Origin: Bradyrhizobium sp. BR 10289
Lineage (GTDB): Bacteria > Pseudomonadota > Alphaproteobacteria > Rhizobiales > Xanthobacteraceae
Direction: 5' to 3'
Length of the DNA stretch: 64,000 nt
Assembly: GCF_019455385.1 (NCBI RefSeq)
Contig: NZ_JACOFR010000001.1
Location: 558,001-622,000, forward strand
This document shows, piece after piece, positions 32,684 through 40,530 of this stretch. The notes under the pieces were generated by a model. That model saw only the letters and a list, made by a program, of their open reading frames with translations. It did not search any database and was not told the origin of the DNA. Each line of letters opens with the position of its first letter. Position 1 is the stretch's first letter. The translations under genes and the position numbers were made by a program.

Positions 32684-33694
32684 ATGAGCAAGAATTCGTC
32701 GTTTGGACAGCAGAAGACCATGATGGGTCGCCGGCGATTCATTGGGCTCGTCGGTGGCTCCGCCGCGCTGCTGGCCGCGCCCCGGATCGCATCGGCGCAG
32801 GCCTATCCCGATCGTCCGGTTCGTGCCATCGTCACGTTTGCGCCCGGCGGCACCGCCGATGTCTATGCGCGCCTGGCCTGCCAGTATCTTTCGGAGAAGC
32901 TTGGACAGCGCTTCGTCGTGGAGAACATCGCGGGTGCGACCGGCAACCGCGGAACGGTCCAGGCGGCGCGGTCGGAGCCTGACGGCTACACGATCCTTTT
33001 CGCGCTGAGCACGCATGCGGTCAACGCGTCGGTCTTCACCAACATTCCATATGATCCGATCGCGGATTTCGTCGCCATCAACCTGTCGGTGTCCTCGACG
33101 CACGTGGTCTCCGTCAATCCCTCCGTCCCGGTCAAGAATGCGAAGGAGCTGGTGGCTTACCTGAAAGCGCGTTCCAATCAGAATTACGCGCATGGCGGCG
33201 TCGGCACCCAGGCGCATCTTCTCGCCGAGCGCTTCAGGGTGAGCCAGAAGCTCGATATCGTCGGCGTGCCGTTTCCAGGCGCGGGCCCGGCGGTTCAGGC
33301 CGTGGTCGGCAACCATGTGCCGATCGGGTGGAGCACGATGGCATCGGCCGGACCGATGATATCAGGGCGGCAACTCAACGCGCTCGCGGTCACCGGGAAG
33401 GCCCGCTCGAAACTGCTTCCCGATGTTCCGACGATGATCGAGCAGGGTTTCCCCGAGATCCAGGGTGACACCTGGGTCGGCGTGATGGCGCCGAAGGGGA
33501 CGCCGGACAGCGTGGTCACGATCATCAACAACGCGATCGGCGATTTCCTGCAGCAGCCGGCGGCGCAGCAGCGCCTTGCCGAGGTCGGCTTCGACGTCGT
33601 GAACAAGGGCCCGGCCGAATTTTCCCGCATCCTGGTCGAGGAGACCGGGTTCTGGAAGAAGATCGTGGAAGAGACGGGTGTGAAGGTCGAATAG
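32684..33694 (+). CDS. Tripartite tricarboxylate transporter substrate-binding protein (Bug family)
   Basis: 336 aa from ATG 32684 (GGAG upstream); upstream in-frame ATGs at 32636 and 32675 overlap or abut the previous gene. A twin-Arg-like signal MGRRRFIGLVGGSAALLAAP. Mature start YPDRPVRAIVTFAPGGTADV and QRFVVENIAGATGNRG are the Bug signature. Lone binding proteins of this family are numerous in Bradyrhizobium and usually borrow a TctAB transporter. Likely ligand an organic acid. Confidence 0.92.
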   Translation: MSKNSSFGQQKTMMGRRRFIGLVGGSAALLAAPRIASAQAYPDRPVRAIVTFAPGGTADVYARLACQYLSEKLGQRFVVENIAGATGNRGTVQAARSEPDGYTILFALSTHAVNASVFTNIPYDPIADFVAINLSVSSTHVVSVNPSVPVKNAKELVAYLKARSNQNYAHGGVGTQAHLLAERFRVSQKLDIVGVPFPGAGPAVQAVVGNHVPIGWSTMASAGPMISGRQLNALAVTGKARSKLLPDVPTMIEQGFPEIQGDTWVGVMAPKGTPDSVVTIINNAIGDFLQQPAAQQRLAEVGFDVVNKGPAEFSRILVEETGFWKKIVEETGVKVE

Positions 33695-33743
33695 GTTCGT
33701 GAGGCCAGGGCTGCCCGGCGCCACGGCGGCCTGCAACGGACGG

Positions 33744-34235
33744 TCAGATGTTGCCCTGTTCGCTCTCGGGCACCTTGTCCCAGGGGCGGTAGTACAGCCG
33801 GGCGCATTCCTCGCGCAGCACGCCGCCCGAGATGGTGAGATCGTCGCGATAGGCCTTTGCGACGAAGTCGAGCGTGTCGATATGGCGCGCCTCGAAATAC
33901 ATCCGGTGGACGTCGTCGCGGCCGGCGCCGTAGACGATGCGCGCGACCTTCGACCAGATCGAGGCCATCGTGCACATGCCGCAGGGCTGCAGCGTGGTGT
34001 AGAGCGTGGCGCCGCGTAGCTCGCCGTTCTCGAACCTGAAGCCGGCGGCCCGGATCGCCTCGATCTCGGCATGGGCGACGGCGTCGCGATGCTCGGCGAC
34101 ATGGTTGAACTCGGCGGCGAGCAGCCGCCCGTCCCGCACGATGACGCAGCCGATCGGGCTCAGCGAAGGATCGGTGCCCTTCGCGCGCGCCACGCGCAGC
34201 GCCTCGGCCATCCAGTGCGCGTCATCCTCTTTCAT
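33744..34235 (-). CDS. Nucleoside/CMP-dCMP deaminase family protein
   Basis: 163 aa. Zinc and catalytic residues HAE in AVAHAEIEAIRAAG and PCGMC in LQPCGMCTMASIWSKVARIV identify the cytidine/guanine deaminase superfamily. Similar to guanine deaminase or tRNA-adenosine-deaminase-like proteins; true substrate undetermined. Starts 6 bases after the small secreted/anchored protein gene, so probably cotranscribed. Confidence 0.85.
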   Translation of the reverse strand: MKEDDAHWMAEALRVARAKGTDPSLSPIGCVIVRDGRLLAAEFNHVAEHRDAVAHAEIEAIRAAGFRFENGELRGATLYTTLQPCGMCTMASIWSKVARIVYGAGRDDVHRMYFEARHIDTLDFVAKAYRDDLTISGGVLREECARLYYRPWDKVPESEQGNI

Positions 34236-34241
34236 TTCAGG

Positions 34242-34424
34242 CTATTTGGGCTCGATCCGCAGCTTGGGATCGGTCGGCAGCACTTTTGCGCCGGCATCCG
34301 CCGCGGCCTGCTCCGTGGTGACGGTGCGCCCGGCGTCGGCTTCCTTGGCCGGCAGCAGCAGCAGGCCGGCGGCGCCGAGGGCGAGGCTGGCAAGGACGGC
34401 GATGGTGATTGGCAGGGTGCGCAT
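34242..34424 (-). CDS. Small membrane-anchored hypothetical protein
   Basis: 60 aa from ATG 34424. MRTLPITIAVLASLALGAAG is a signal or anchor, followed by LLLLPAKEADAGRTVTTEQA and a short charged end LPTDPKLRIEPK. No domain known. Directly upstream of the deaminase gene. Confidence 0.6.
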   Translation of the reverse strand: MRTLPITIAVLASLALGAAGLLLLPAKEADAGRTVTTEQAAADAGAKVLPTDPKLRIEPK

Positions 34425-34557
34425 GTGCGGATAATCGCATGAGTCGAGCTTTGTTCCTGAGGGCTCTCTCCGGTCGCCGCAGTAAGCCGCTGCCCTTGCG
34501 GAGCGCGGGCGAAGTTGATGGGATCGCTGCGCATCGGAAGTGAGCCTTGAGGACGAC

Positions 34558-35217
34558 ATGGCAAAAAAGCCGTCACGAAAGCTGAAGACCTATCAGACCT
34601 CGCTCGGCTTCTACGACCAGGCGGTCGCCGCGCCCTCGATGAAGGCGGCGCTGGAGGCGTTCGGCGCGAGGTCCAACCTGTTTCATCAGGGCATCGCGAA
34701 GGAGACTGACGATCCCGATATCGTCGCTGCGACGATGGCCGCGCCTGGCGTCGTGCTCAAGCGGCCGGTCGGATCGGACGGCGCGTTCACCACGCATGCC
34801 GAGCTGCCGACGGATCTCACTGAGGACAGCCGCACCCCGAAGCGCAGAGCCAGATCCAGGCCGAAGAAAGCTGCGTCCAAAGGCGCGGCCAAGCGCGCCG
34901 CCAAGGGAGCAGCAAGGTCCGAGACCGACGATCGACAGGCGCGCGCCGCCGCCGCGGCCTTTGCGCGGGAACAGGAGCGGCGCGACATCGCCCGCCACAA
35001 GGAAGAGGCGGAACTCGCCAAGGCCCGCGCGCGGCGGGAGAAGGCGGTCGCGGCCGCGGAGGCGGCGCTGGAGGAGGCGAGGGGCGAACATCAGGCGCGG
35101 GCGGAGGAGATCGAAGCCGAGCGCGCCGCGCTGGACGAACGCGAAGCGACCGAGCAAGCGAGGTGGGAGAAACAGCGGAAGAAGCTGGACGAAGCGGTTC
35201 GCCGGGCGCGGGAGTAG
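34558..35217 (+). CDS. Lys/Ala/Glu-rich coiled-coil protein
   Basis: 219 aa from ATG 34558 (GAGGACGAC upstream). N-terminal 85 residues MAKKPSRKLKTYQTSLGFYD ... SNLFHQGIAKETDDP form a small conserved-looking domain; the middle is basic and Ala-rich (about 88-115); the C-terminal 90 residues are a charged helix/coiled coil. Often labelled TolA-like or cell-envelope protein because of composition, but it has no membrane segment, so that label is weak. No function assigned. Confidence 0.65.
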   Translation: MAKKPSRKLKTYQTSLGFYDQAVAAPSMKAALEAFGARSNLFHQGIAKETDDPDIVAATMAAPGVVLKRPVGSDGAFTTHAELPTDLTEDSRTPKRRARSRPKKAASKGAAKRAAKGAARSETDDRQARAAAAAFAREQERRDIARHKEEAELAKARARREKAVAAAEAALEEARGEHQARAEEIEAERAALDEREATEQARWEKQRKKLDEAVRRARE

Positions 35218-35288
35218 TGCTGAGCGCGAGGAACGAAATGCGACAGCCTCGATTGGTTGGGCTTACCTCACCACCAATGGAGACACGG

Positions 35289-35852
35289 ATGGAACTGTCC
35301 GGGAAAAAGATCGCGATTCTCGCCACCAATGGCTTCGAGCAATCCGAGCTCGAAGTGCCCCGCGATACGCTCAAGGCGGCCGGTGCGACCGTGGAGATCG
35401 TTTCGCTGCAGGCGGGCGAGATCAAGGGCTGGGACCTGAAGGATTGGGGCCGCCCGGTCAAGGTCGACAAGACCCTCGACCAGGTATCGCCTGCCGACTA
35501 TGACGCGCTGGTGCTGCCCGGCGGCCAGATCAACCCTGACCTGCTGCGGGTCGAGCCGAAAGCGCTGCAATTCATCAAGAGCATCTTCGATGCCAAGAAG
35601 GTCGTCGCCGCGGTCTGCCATGCACCCTGGCTGCTGATCGAGACCGGGATCGCCAAGGGCCGCCGGATGACCTCCTACAAATCGATCAAGACCGACGTCG
35701 CCAATGCCGGCGCGAAGTGGGAGGATGCGGAGGTCGTCGTCGACCAGGGCATCATCACCTCGCGCAACCCCGGCGACCTCAAGGCGTTCAGCGCCAAGAT
35801 CATCGAGGAGGTGAAGGAAGGGCGTCACACGCAGCGCAGCAACGCGGCGTAA
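35289..35852 (+). CDS. DJ-1/PfpI family protein
   Basis: 187 aa from ATG 35289 (GGAG 7 bases upstream). MELSGKKIAILATNGFEQSE is the typical start with the acidic residue, VLPGGQINPDLLR the middle, and VCHAPWLLIETG the nucleophile elbow with Cys followed by His. Matches the PfpI/YhbO branch, proposed to act on glyoxal-modified molecules or as chaperone/protease. Stress role likely. Confidence 0.9.
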   Translation: MELSGKKIAILATNGFEQSELEVPRDTLKAAGATVEIVSLQAGEIKGWDLKDWGRPVKVDKTLDQVSPADYDALVLPGGQINPDLLRVEPKALQFIKSIFDAKKVVAAVCHAPWLLIETGIAKGRRMTSYKSIKTDVANAGAKWEDAEVVVDQGIITSRNPGDLKAFSAKIIEEVKEGRHTQRSNAA

Positions 35853-35955
35853 GCGCGATTGCATGCCGGGCAGGGTGATGCGCGGGCCTCTTGGGTTAAC
35901 AGATTGGTCATGTCTTTGCGGTCATTTTCGCGACCTCAGTCAGCAAAGAGGCACC

Positions 35956-36222
35956 ATGTCCGACATCACCATTCCCGGCGGCAAGATCCGTTCCTTTGTC
36001 GAGCGGATCGAGAACCTCGACAGCGAAATGCAGGAGTTGAGCGAGCAGAAGAAGGAAGTGTTTGCGGAAGCCAAGGGCGAAGGCTTCGACGTGAAGATCC
36101 TCAAGGAGATCATCAAGCTGCGCAAGGAAGACAAGAACGAGCGCGACGAGCGCGAAGGCTTGCTGGACCTCTATTTGCGCGCGATGGAGACGGCTTCGCC
36201 GGAGCAGGCGAAAGCGGCCTGA
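35956..36222 (+). CDS. gapR: GapR family DNA-binding protein (DUF2312)
   Basis: 88 aa from ATG 35956, with AGAGGC upstream; the Caulobacter protein is 89 aa. MSDITIPGGKIRSFVERIEN, LSEQKKEVFAEAKGEGFDVK and ILKEIIKLRKEDKNERDERE are the DUF2312 blocks. GapR forms a tetrameric clamp on overtwisted AT-rich DNA ahead of replication forks and transcription, and is essential in Caulobacter. A TTAAC-containing AT-rich stretch lies upstream (35896). Confidence 0.93.
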   Translation: MSDITIPGGKIRSFVERIENLDSEMQELSEQKKEVFAEAKGEGFDVKILKEIIKLRKEDKNERDEREGLLDLYLRAMETASPEQAKAA

Positions 36223-36308
36223 GATGGCTCAATGATCGAGAGATGGCCGCGATCCCTGGATTGCGGCCATCACGGTGGCAACCAAAAGGTGGAGCGTAGC
36301 GGAACTCC

Positions 36309-36419
36309 CCGTCATTCCGGGGCGCGCGAAGCGCGAGCCCGGAATCCATTGCGCCCCGCGTGATGCCCACCCGATGGACTCCGGGCTCGCGCCCAAGCGG
36401 GCGTGCCCCGGAATGACGG
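36309..36419. repeat. Clover-leaf-like palindromic repeat
   Basis: Outer arms CCGTCATTCCGGGGCGCGC (36309-36327) and a one-mismatch complement (36401-36419); inner arms GCGAGCCCGGAATCCAT and a one-mismatch complement (end GGGCTCGC). Elements with this CATTCCGGGG...CCGGAATGAC layout are frequent between Bradyrhizobium genes, from memory. Only this copy is in the window. Confidence 0.8.
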
Positions 36420-36427
36420 CGTCGCCC

Positions 36428-36943
36428 TCAATAGCGGCCGCCGCTGCCCTTTTGCTGATTGATCCAGGCCGACAATGATTGCGGCGGCGCTTTCACGGTG
36501 CGCCCCGGTGATCCCTTTGCATTGTCGCGGCCGCCTTTCGCCGCACGGGTGCGCGACGCCTCCGTTGCGCCGGCGCTCCGCGAGCCAGCCATCGCTGCCT
36601 CCGCGGCTTCCTTCTCCAGGCGCAACTGCTTCAACCGCGCCATCTTGAGGCGCTCTGCCTCCACTTCGGGTCGCTCAGTGAGCTGCGGTTTGTGCTGAGC
36701 AAGTTCCGCGGAGACCAGGACGCCGAGAATGCTCGTCTCGCCGAGCGCCTTGCAGGCCTCCAGCCGATGCAGTCCCTCGACCAGGACGAGCCGGTCGCCG
36801 TCGCGCTTGATCGAAATGGGCTCCTGTTGACCGATCTCCAGAATGCTGTCCGCGATCTCCGCCACGGTCTCGGGCTTGAGGGCTTTCTTCTGCTTCGTCG
36901 GAACGAAGATCGTCTCGATCGGGAAGCTTTCCGGTTTGGGCAT
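36428..36943 (-). CDS. ParB N-terminal-like domain protein
   Basis: 171 aa from ATG 36943 (GCGGAGTGCCTT upstream). KKALKPETVAEIADSILEIG, QQEPISIKRDG and VEGLHRLEACKALGETSI form the ParB/Srx N-domain (about 15-80), with GLHRLEA in place of GERRxRA. No ParB central HTH follows; residues 85-171 are charged, Ala-rich and helical. Thus not chromosome-partition ParB. Such proteins may bind nucleotides or act in regulation. A stand-alone gene beside the repeat. Confidence 0.75.
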   Translation of the reverse strand: MPKPESFPIETIFVPTKQKKALKPETVAEIADSILEIGQQEPISIKRDGDRLVLVEGLHRLEACKALGETSILGVLVSAELAQHKPQLTERPEVEAERLKMARLKQLRLEKEAAEAAMAGSRSAGATEASRTRAAKGGRDNAKGSPGRTVKAPPQSLSAWINQQKGSGGRY

Positions 36944-37188
36944 AAGGCACTCCGCTTCGACCGGGCACGTCGGAACCCATGCCGGTACAGTTAGGAGTTT
37001 AGGAAGGCAAGGGCCAGACCGCAAAGGCAATTTCGGGGGCAGGAGGTGAGGAAAAATGCGAAAGCGCTCGTGAGGTCCAAGTTCGTCCCTGAGAGCTGAG
37101 CGCATCATCTCCCTCATCCTTTGACAGGGATCAATTCCGCCCGCTTGCGCCGGTCTACGCTTGTGAAGCTGTCCAGCAGTGACGGGAT

Positions 37189-37554
37189 ATGGCCATGTCG
37201 CGGAGCATTCGCAGTTATGTCGGCCTCGCCATCCTGATCGGGTTGTCGGTGCTGTTTCTTGTCATGGTCGTCCGCAGCGCCAGCGGGGCCTCCAGGGCAG
37301 CCGCACGCACGGCAACGGAGGGGCATCGTCTCGCGCAAGCCTGGTGCCAGACCTGTCACGCGATCGAGCCCGGCATCGCCGGACTGTTCGATCAGGCTCC
37401 GAGCTTCGAAGCCATCGCAAACCGCAACGGCACCACCGCGCTATCGTTGAAGGTCTTCTTGAAGACCAGCCATCAGAACATGCCGAATCTGGTCATCGCG
37501 CCCGATCAGGCCGACGCGCTGGCGAGCTACATTCTCAGCCTGCGGCGCGACTAG
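37189..37554 (+). CDS. Membrane-anchored or secreted class I cytochrome c
   Basis: 121 aa. N-terminal hydrophobic helix SYVGLAILIGLSVLFLVMVV (9-28) without an obvious cleavage site, haem site CQTCH (about residue 53) in LAQAWCQTCHAIEPGIAG, and probable Met ligand in HQNMPNLVI. Small periplasmic electron carrier of cytochrome c class I. Overall monohaem cytochrome c length after the anchor is about 90. Confidence 0.88.
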   Translation: MAMSRSIRSYVGLAILIGLSVLFLVMVVRSASGASRAAARTATEGHRLAQAWCQTCHAIEPGIAGLFDQAPSFEAIANRNGTTALSLKVFLKTSHQNMPNLVIAPDQADALASYILSLRRD

Positions 37555-37628
37555 TTGACGGTTGGGCCTCGCGATTGAGGCGCCTCAACCCCATCGCGCG
37601 CGCGAGCGGATATCCTCATCGGACCGAC

Positions 37629-38096
37629 ATGGAGACGCGCGCGATGGACGATGCGATCAGACAAAAGATCCAGACGTTGCTGGACCGGCACCGCACGATG
37701 CGGATTGCGACCTTGCGGGCGGACGGCTGGCCGCAGGTGACGACCGTCGGCTATGCCAACGAAGGTTTCACCATCTATTTCCTGTGCGGCATCGACAGCC
37801 AGAAAGCGCAAAACCTGGCTCGCGACGACCGGGTCTCGCTCGCGATCGACGATGACCCGGCGGAGGTGATGGAGATCACCGGCCTCTCCATGGCGGCGCG
37901 GGCACGCGCCCTGACCGATCCCGTCGAAATCGAGAAGGCGATCGGCCTCGTGATGTCGCGCTATCCCGAGCAGAAGGCCGCCGGCCTGCCGATGCCGAAC
38001 CCATCCGAGCTTCGCCTGATCGCCCTGACCCCGACCGTGATCTCGCTGCTCGACTATTCCAAGGGATTCGGACACACAGACTTGGTGATGTGTTGA
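37629..38096 (+). CDS. Pyridoxamine 5'-phosphate oxidase-fold (PPOX) protein
   Basis: 155 aa from ATG 37629 (ATG 37644 possible). RHRTMRIATLRADGWPQVTT, VGYANEGFTIYFLCGIDSQK and ARDDRVSLAIDDD are typical of split-barrel flavin-binding PPOX proteins. These bind FMN, F420 or haem and include general stress proteins. It probably starts a new transcript, 74 bases after the cytochrome gene. Confidence 0.85.
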   Translation: METRAMDDAIRQKIQTLLDRHRTMRIATLRADGWPQVTTVGYANEGFTIYFLCGIDSQKAQNLARDDRVSLAIDDDPAEVMEITGLSMAARARALTDPVEIEKAIGLVMSRYPEQKAAGLPMPNPSELRLIALTPTVISLLDYSKGFGHTDLVMC

Positions 38097-38104
38097 GGGT
38101 GCGC

Positions 38105-38187
38105 AGGATGGGTTGCGCTCTTGCGAAAATCCATCATCTCTCCTCGCACATCTCGCCGATGGGTTTCGCAAGAGCTCAACCCATCCT
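38105..38187. repeat. Palindromic repeat (GGATGGGTT family), full copy
   Basis: 24-base arms, one mismatch apart, at 38105-38128 (ends AGGATGGGTTG) and 38164-38187 (ends CAACCCATCCT). It directly follows the PPOX gene. The right half recurs at 38520-38560. Confidence 0.8.
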
Positions 38188-38725
38188 ACGGGCTGGAGCC
38201 TCTGTCATGTCTCACCCCGCATGGCGCATTTGCGCGAGGACTTATCAATGACAAAAATTCTTAATTACAAGCAAAATTATGCATCAGGTGGCGTCTGACT
38301 GCAATGCGTCTTAAACGTGCACATGCAGGTCAAGCTTGGAAAAGCGCTTCGTTAACATTAGGCGTTGCGTACGAGCCGAACCCGTAGAACGGAGCGCGGA
38401 AATTAAGTGCACTGTCACCGTAATTTAAAGGAGTTTTGGCGACGGGGTAACGGAGATGAAGTTGATTGCGGTAACGGCGTGCGTGATCGGGGCGTACTCG
38501 TCATGGCTCGGAATTTAGATTGATGGGTTTCGCAGGCTCAACCCATCCTACGGGCTCCGGTGCAGAGGCTGGGTAGGCCAGCGCGTGCCCCGCAGCTTGC
38601 TTTTCGCAAGGGAACGGTCGGGACACTTGATCGGGCTACCTCGAATCCCCAGCTAAGAAGGCAGCGAAGCCTCCCAATTTCGGGACCTCTTTCCTTCGCG
38701 GAAACTCATTGTATGGAGATCAAGA
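38188..38725. other. Non-coding, AT-rich stretch with a 20-codon frame and a solo repeat
   Basis: No standard gene. The bases 38250-38450 are clearly AT-richer than neighbours. A short frame (ATG 38456 to TAG 38518, MKLIAVTACVIGAYSSWLGI) has CGGAG just upstream and looks like the start of a signal peptide cut short. It ends beside the solo repeat at 38520-38560. May be a decayed gene end or a regulatory leader. Confidence 0.4.
38520..38560. repeat. Solo half of the GGATGGGTT-family repeat
   Basis: Matches the right half of the element at 38105-38187 (GATGGGTTTCGCA, CTCAACCCATCCTACGGGCT) with a 2-base difference in spacing. GATGGGTT (38522-38529) and AACCCATC (38540-38547) form a smaller hairpin. 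Confidence 0.75.
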
Positions 38726-39130
38726 ATGCCTGTTACTGTTTCGTACGATCTGACTAATGCTGGTACAAACGATCGCAACTACATCCGTAGCATGTTCGAA
38801 CGTTTCGGCTGGAAGCGTCTCGGCGGCAGTGTGCTCCGTTACAGTAAGCCTGAAGACGAGGAAGACTGGCTCAACGAAGTTGTACCAGCGTTGATGATCT
38901 TCCGATCTTATGTTCAGGCCAAAGGCATCGACATCAAGTTCTTCACTATTGATACCAATAGCGTCGCCCACATCGACTGGAGCGATTCAGATAACCTTCT
39001 TGGTGACACCCCCAACGACGGAGACGATCTAGCGCTCCATGCACCTACGAATAACCAATCCTCTGAAAGCCGCTGTCGGCGGGCTGTCGATGTCGTCAAG
39101 GCCTTGTTTGAGGCTGGCGGAGAGGATTAA
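38726..39130 (+). CDS. Hypothetical protein with Cas2/VapD-like N-terminus
   Basis: 134 aa; TGGAGATCAAG before the ATG. The start MPVTVSYDLTNAGTNDRNYI, then RSMFERFGWKRLGGSVLRY, recalls the first beta-strand (YDL), helix and second strand of Cas2, VapD and related ferredoxin-fold proteins. No nuclease can be assumed. The C-terminal part is acidic and probably disordered, then helical (RAVDVVKALFEAG). Codon use is more AT-rich than nearby genes, and it begins the accessory patch. Unrecognised family. Confidence 0.6.
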   Translation: MPVTVSYDLTNAGTNDRNYIRSMFERFGWKRLGGSVLRYSKPEDEEDWLNEVVPALMIFRSYVQAKGIDIKFFTIDTNSVAHIDWSDSDNLLGDTPNDGDDLALHAPTNNQSSESRCRRAVDVVKALFEAGGED

Positions 39131-39138
39131 CGGCGCCG

Positions 39139-39417
39139 ATGGCATATGACAGCGACAGCGGATACTTACACTTGACCCCTAACGGATGGGAGCGCGCGGA
39201 CGAGGAGCCGTTTCCAGCCGATCGGATCGAAACTTGGGAATATACGATGTCGCAGGCATCGGGGTGGTCGAAAGAACAGCGTTCTCTGTCTTGTATTTGG
39301 GCTAGGCCGGATATGAGTCGGAAAGAGCGCGATGAGGTGCGCAAGAAATTTGACGCTCCCTATGGTTTCGGTGATCGCTCTCGGTATCGGTCTGGCCGAA
39401 TGGGTGAGCCACTTTAG
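39139..39417 (+). CDS. Hypothetical protein in accessory patch
   Basis: 92 aa, 8 bases after the previous gene and so probably cotranscribed. MAYDSDSGYLHLTPNGWERA, then ETWEYTMSQASGWSKEQRSL and a basic end KKFDAPYGFGDRSRYRSGRM. Rich in Trp and polar residues, no cysteine pair or membrane segment. Unrecognised. The 85 bases to the next, opposing gene show nothing. Confidence 0.55.
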   Translation: MAYDSDSGYLHLTPNGWERADEEPFPADRIETWEYTMSQASGWSKEQRSLSCIWARPDMSRKERDEVRKKFDAPYGFGDRSRYRSGRMGEPL

Positions 39418-39502
39418 ATTTGATAAGCCGTTCCGTCGTCAGCCCAAGGCGTGAGGACCACCATCTGCGCGCATTGATCCGTATTGCCTCGGTCAGACGA
39501 TA

Positions 39503-39694
39503 CTACGGCTCTATGAGCTTTAAGGAAGTTACTGGGAACGTTGTTCCTTCCTGTTTCCACGGAGCCTTATCTTGGATAAACCATTCACAAAAGGCCATAC
39601 TTACGCCGTCTTCGTGATTGACCCACGCCACGGTCATTAGTGGTCCCCCGGACTTCAATTGGACTACGCTGCCGGGTCTGATCTCGTTGGACAT
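39503..39694 (-). CDS. DUF2158/YodC-like small protein
   Basis: 63 aa from ATG 39694 (TTTGAGGCACCGA upstream). MSNEIRPGSVVQLKSGGPLM then TVAWVNHEDGVSMAFCEWF matches DUF2158 (YodC-like). These small barrel proteins have no established function and often occur on mobile or accessory DNA. It follows the PLD-like gene by 8 bases. Confidence 0.8.
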   Translation of the reverse strand: MSNEIRPGSVVQLKSGGPLMTVAWVNHEDGVSMAFCEWFIQDKAPWKQEGTTFPVTSLKLIEP

Positions 39695-39702
39695 TCGGTG
39701 CC

Positions 39703-40437
39703 TCAAACAACAATCGTAGAATTCAACCAAATGCTCTCATAAGACGCGATCTTAAGTGAAGCGATATCGTCCGCACGAACGATTTCTGCCGGGGATCGTT
39801 TTGCAAAGTCCTTGAGGGATTGGGTAACTGTCCAAGCCTCAGATCTATCGATAAAAATGGCTCTATCGTGAAGAGCCTTTTGCGAAGCCAATCGAACTTC
39901 CAAGGGGCGACGGTCGAACTGAGCCTTCCATCTGCTGGCTGCTGGAGCAAGGTTTGGTCTTGCTGTTGCTTGATCCGTCAATAGTCGAAGTGTCACCCCC
40001 TCATTCAGCACTCCTCCAAAATCAATGAGGACAGTGTCATCCATATAGGGGTCAACAACCAAAACGTCATGCTTGGCTGCTGACATAACCTTGGCAATTG
40101 CGGCATATGCGTCGAAGCTGCTTCCAACAGGAATGAAAGCGCCCTGAGCTCCCGGGGGTGACGCTAGTTCGGCTGCCGCGAGAACTTTATAGAGCGTCAG
40201 CATCAAGCTCTGTTGCGCCATTGCTCGTGTTGTTGGTTGAGCGAGCTTCGGCTTCGCTAAGGTGAACTCGGCTAGCGCGGCCACATCACCACTAGTGGCA
40301 ACCAGAGCCTCAGCTCGGCCAAGCCATGTCATCTGATCTGCCGATAGGAGACCTATCCCGCCAAACGCGGGAGCCGACTCGATCAGGCGTCCAACGCGCC
40401 TATAAAGCTCTTCCGGCTGCATCTGTTTTGGGGGCAT
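39703..40437 (-). CDS. Phospholipase D-like protein
   Basis: 244 aa. The second half has DVLVVDPYMDDTVLIDFGGV and LHDRAIFIDRSEAWTVTQSL, a single HxRxxxxD site, near the PLD HxKxxxxD motif but with Arg for Lys. The N-terminal 100 residues are helical and unrelated to known domains. Single-motif PLD proteins act as dimers (nucleases such as Nuc/BfiI). Arg for Lys may lower catalysis or suit a regulatory role. First gene of a two-gene leftward unit with the DUF2158 gene. Confidence 0.7.
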   Translation of the reverse strand: MPPKQMQPEELYRRVGRLIESAPAFGGIGLLSADQMTWLGRAEALVATSGDVAALAEFTLAKPKLAQPTTRAMAQQSLMLTLYKVLAAAELASPPGAQGAFIPVGSSFDAYAAIAKVMSAAKHDVLVVDPYMDDTVLIDFGGVLNEGVTLRLLTDQATARPNLAPAASRWKAQFDRRPLEVRLASQKALHDRAIFIDRSEAWTVTQSLKDFAKRSPAEIVRADDIASLKIASYESIWLNSTIVV

Positions 40438-40453
40438 TGAGCTAACACCAAAG

Positions 40454-40492
40454 TATTGTGGGCGGGGGGATACTACCCTCCGCCCATCAATA
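40454..40492. repeat. GC-rich inverted repeat between nrdJ and the PLD-like gene
   Basis: Arms TATTGTGGGCGG and CCGCCCATCAATA (near-perfect, GGG/CCC inside) enclose ATACTA. It lies 39 bases beyond the nrdJ stop (leftward), so it may end nrdJ transcription, and also upstream of the PLD-like gene. No T-run. Confidence 0.5.
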
Positions 40493-40530
40493 TCGTCAGT
40501 CGTTTGTGCCGTGATCGTATTTTGCGAGGA

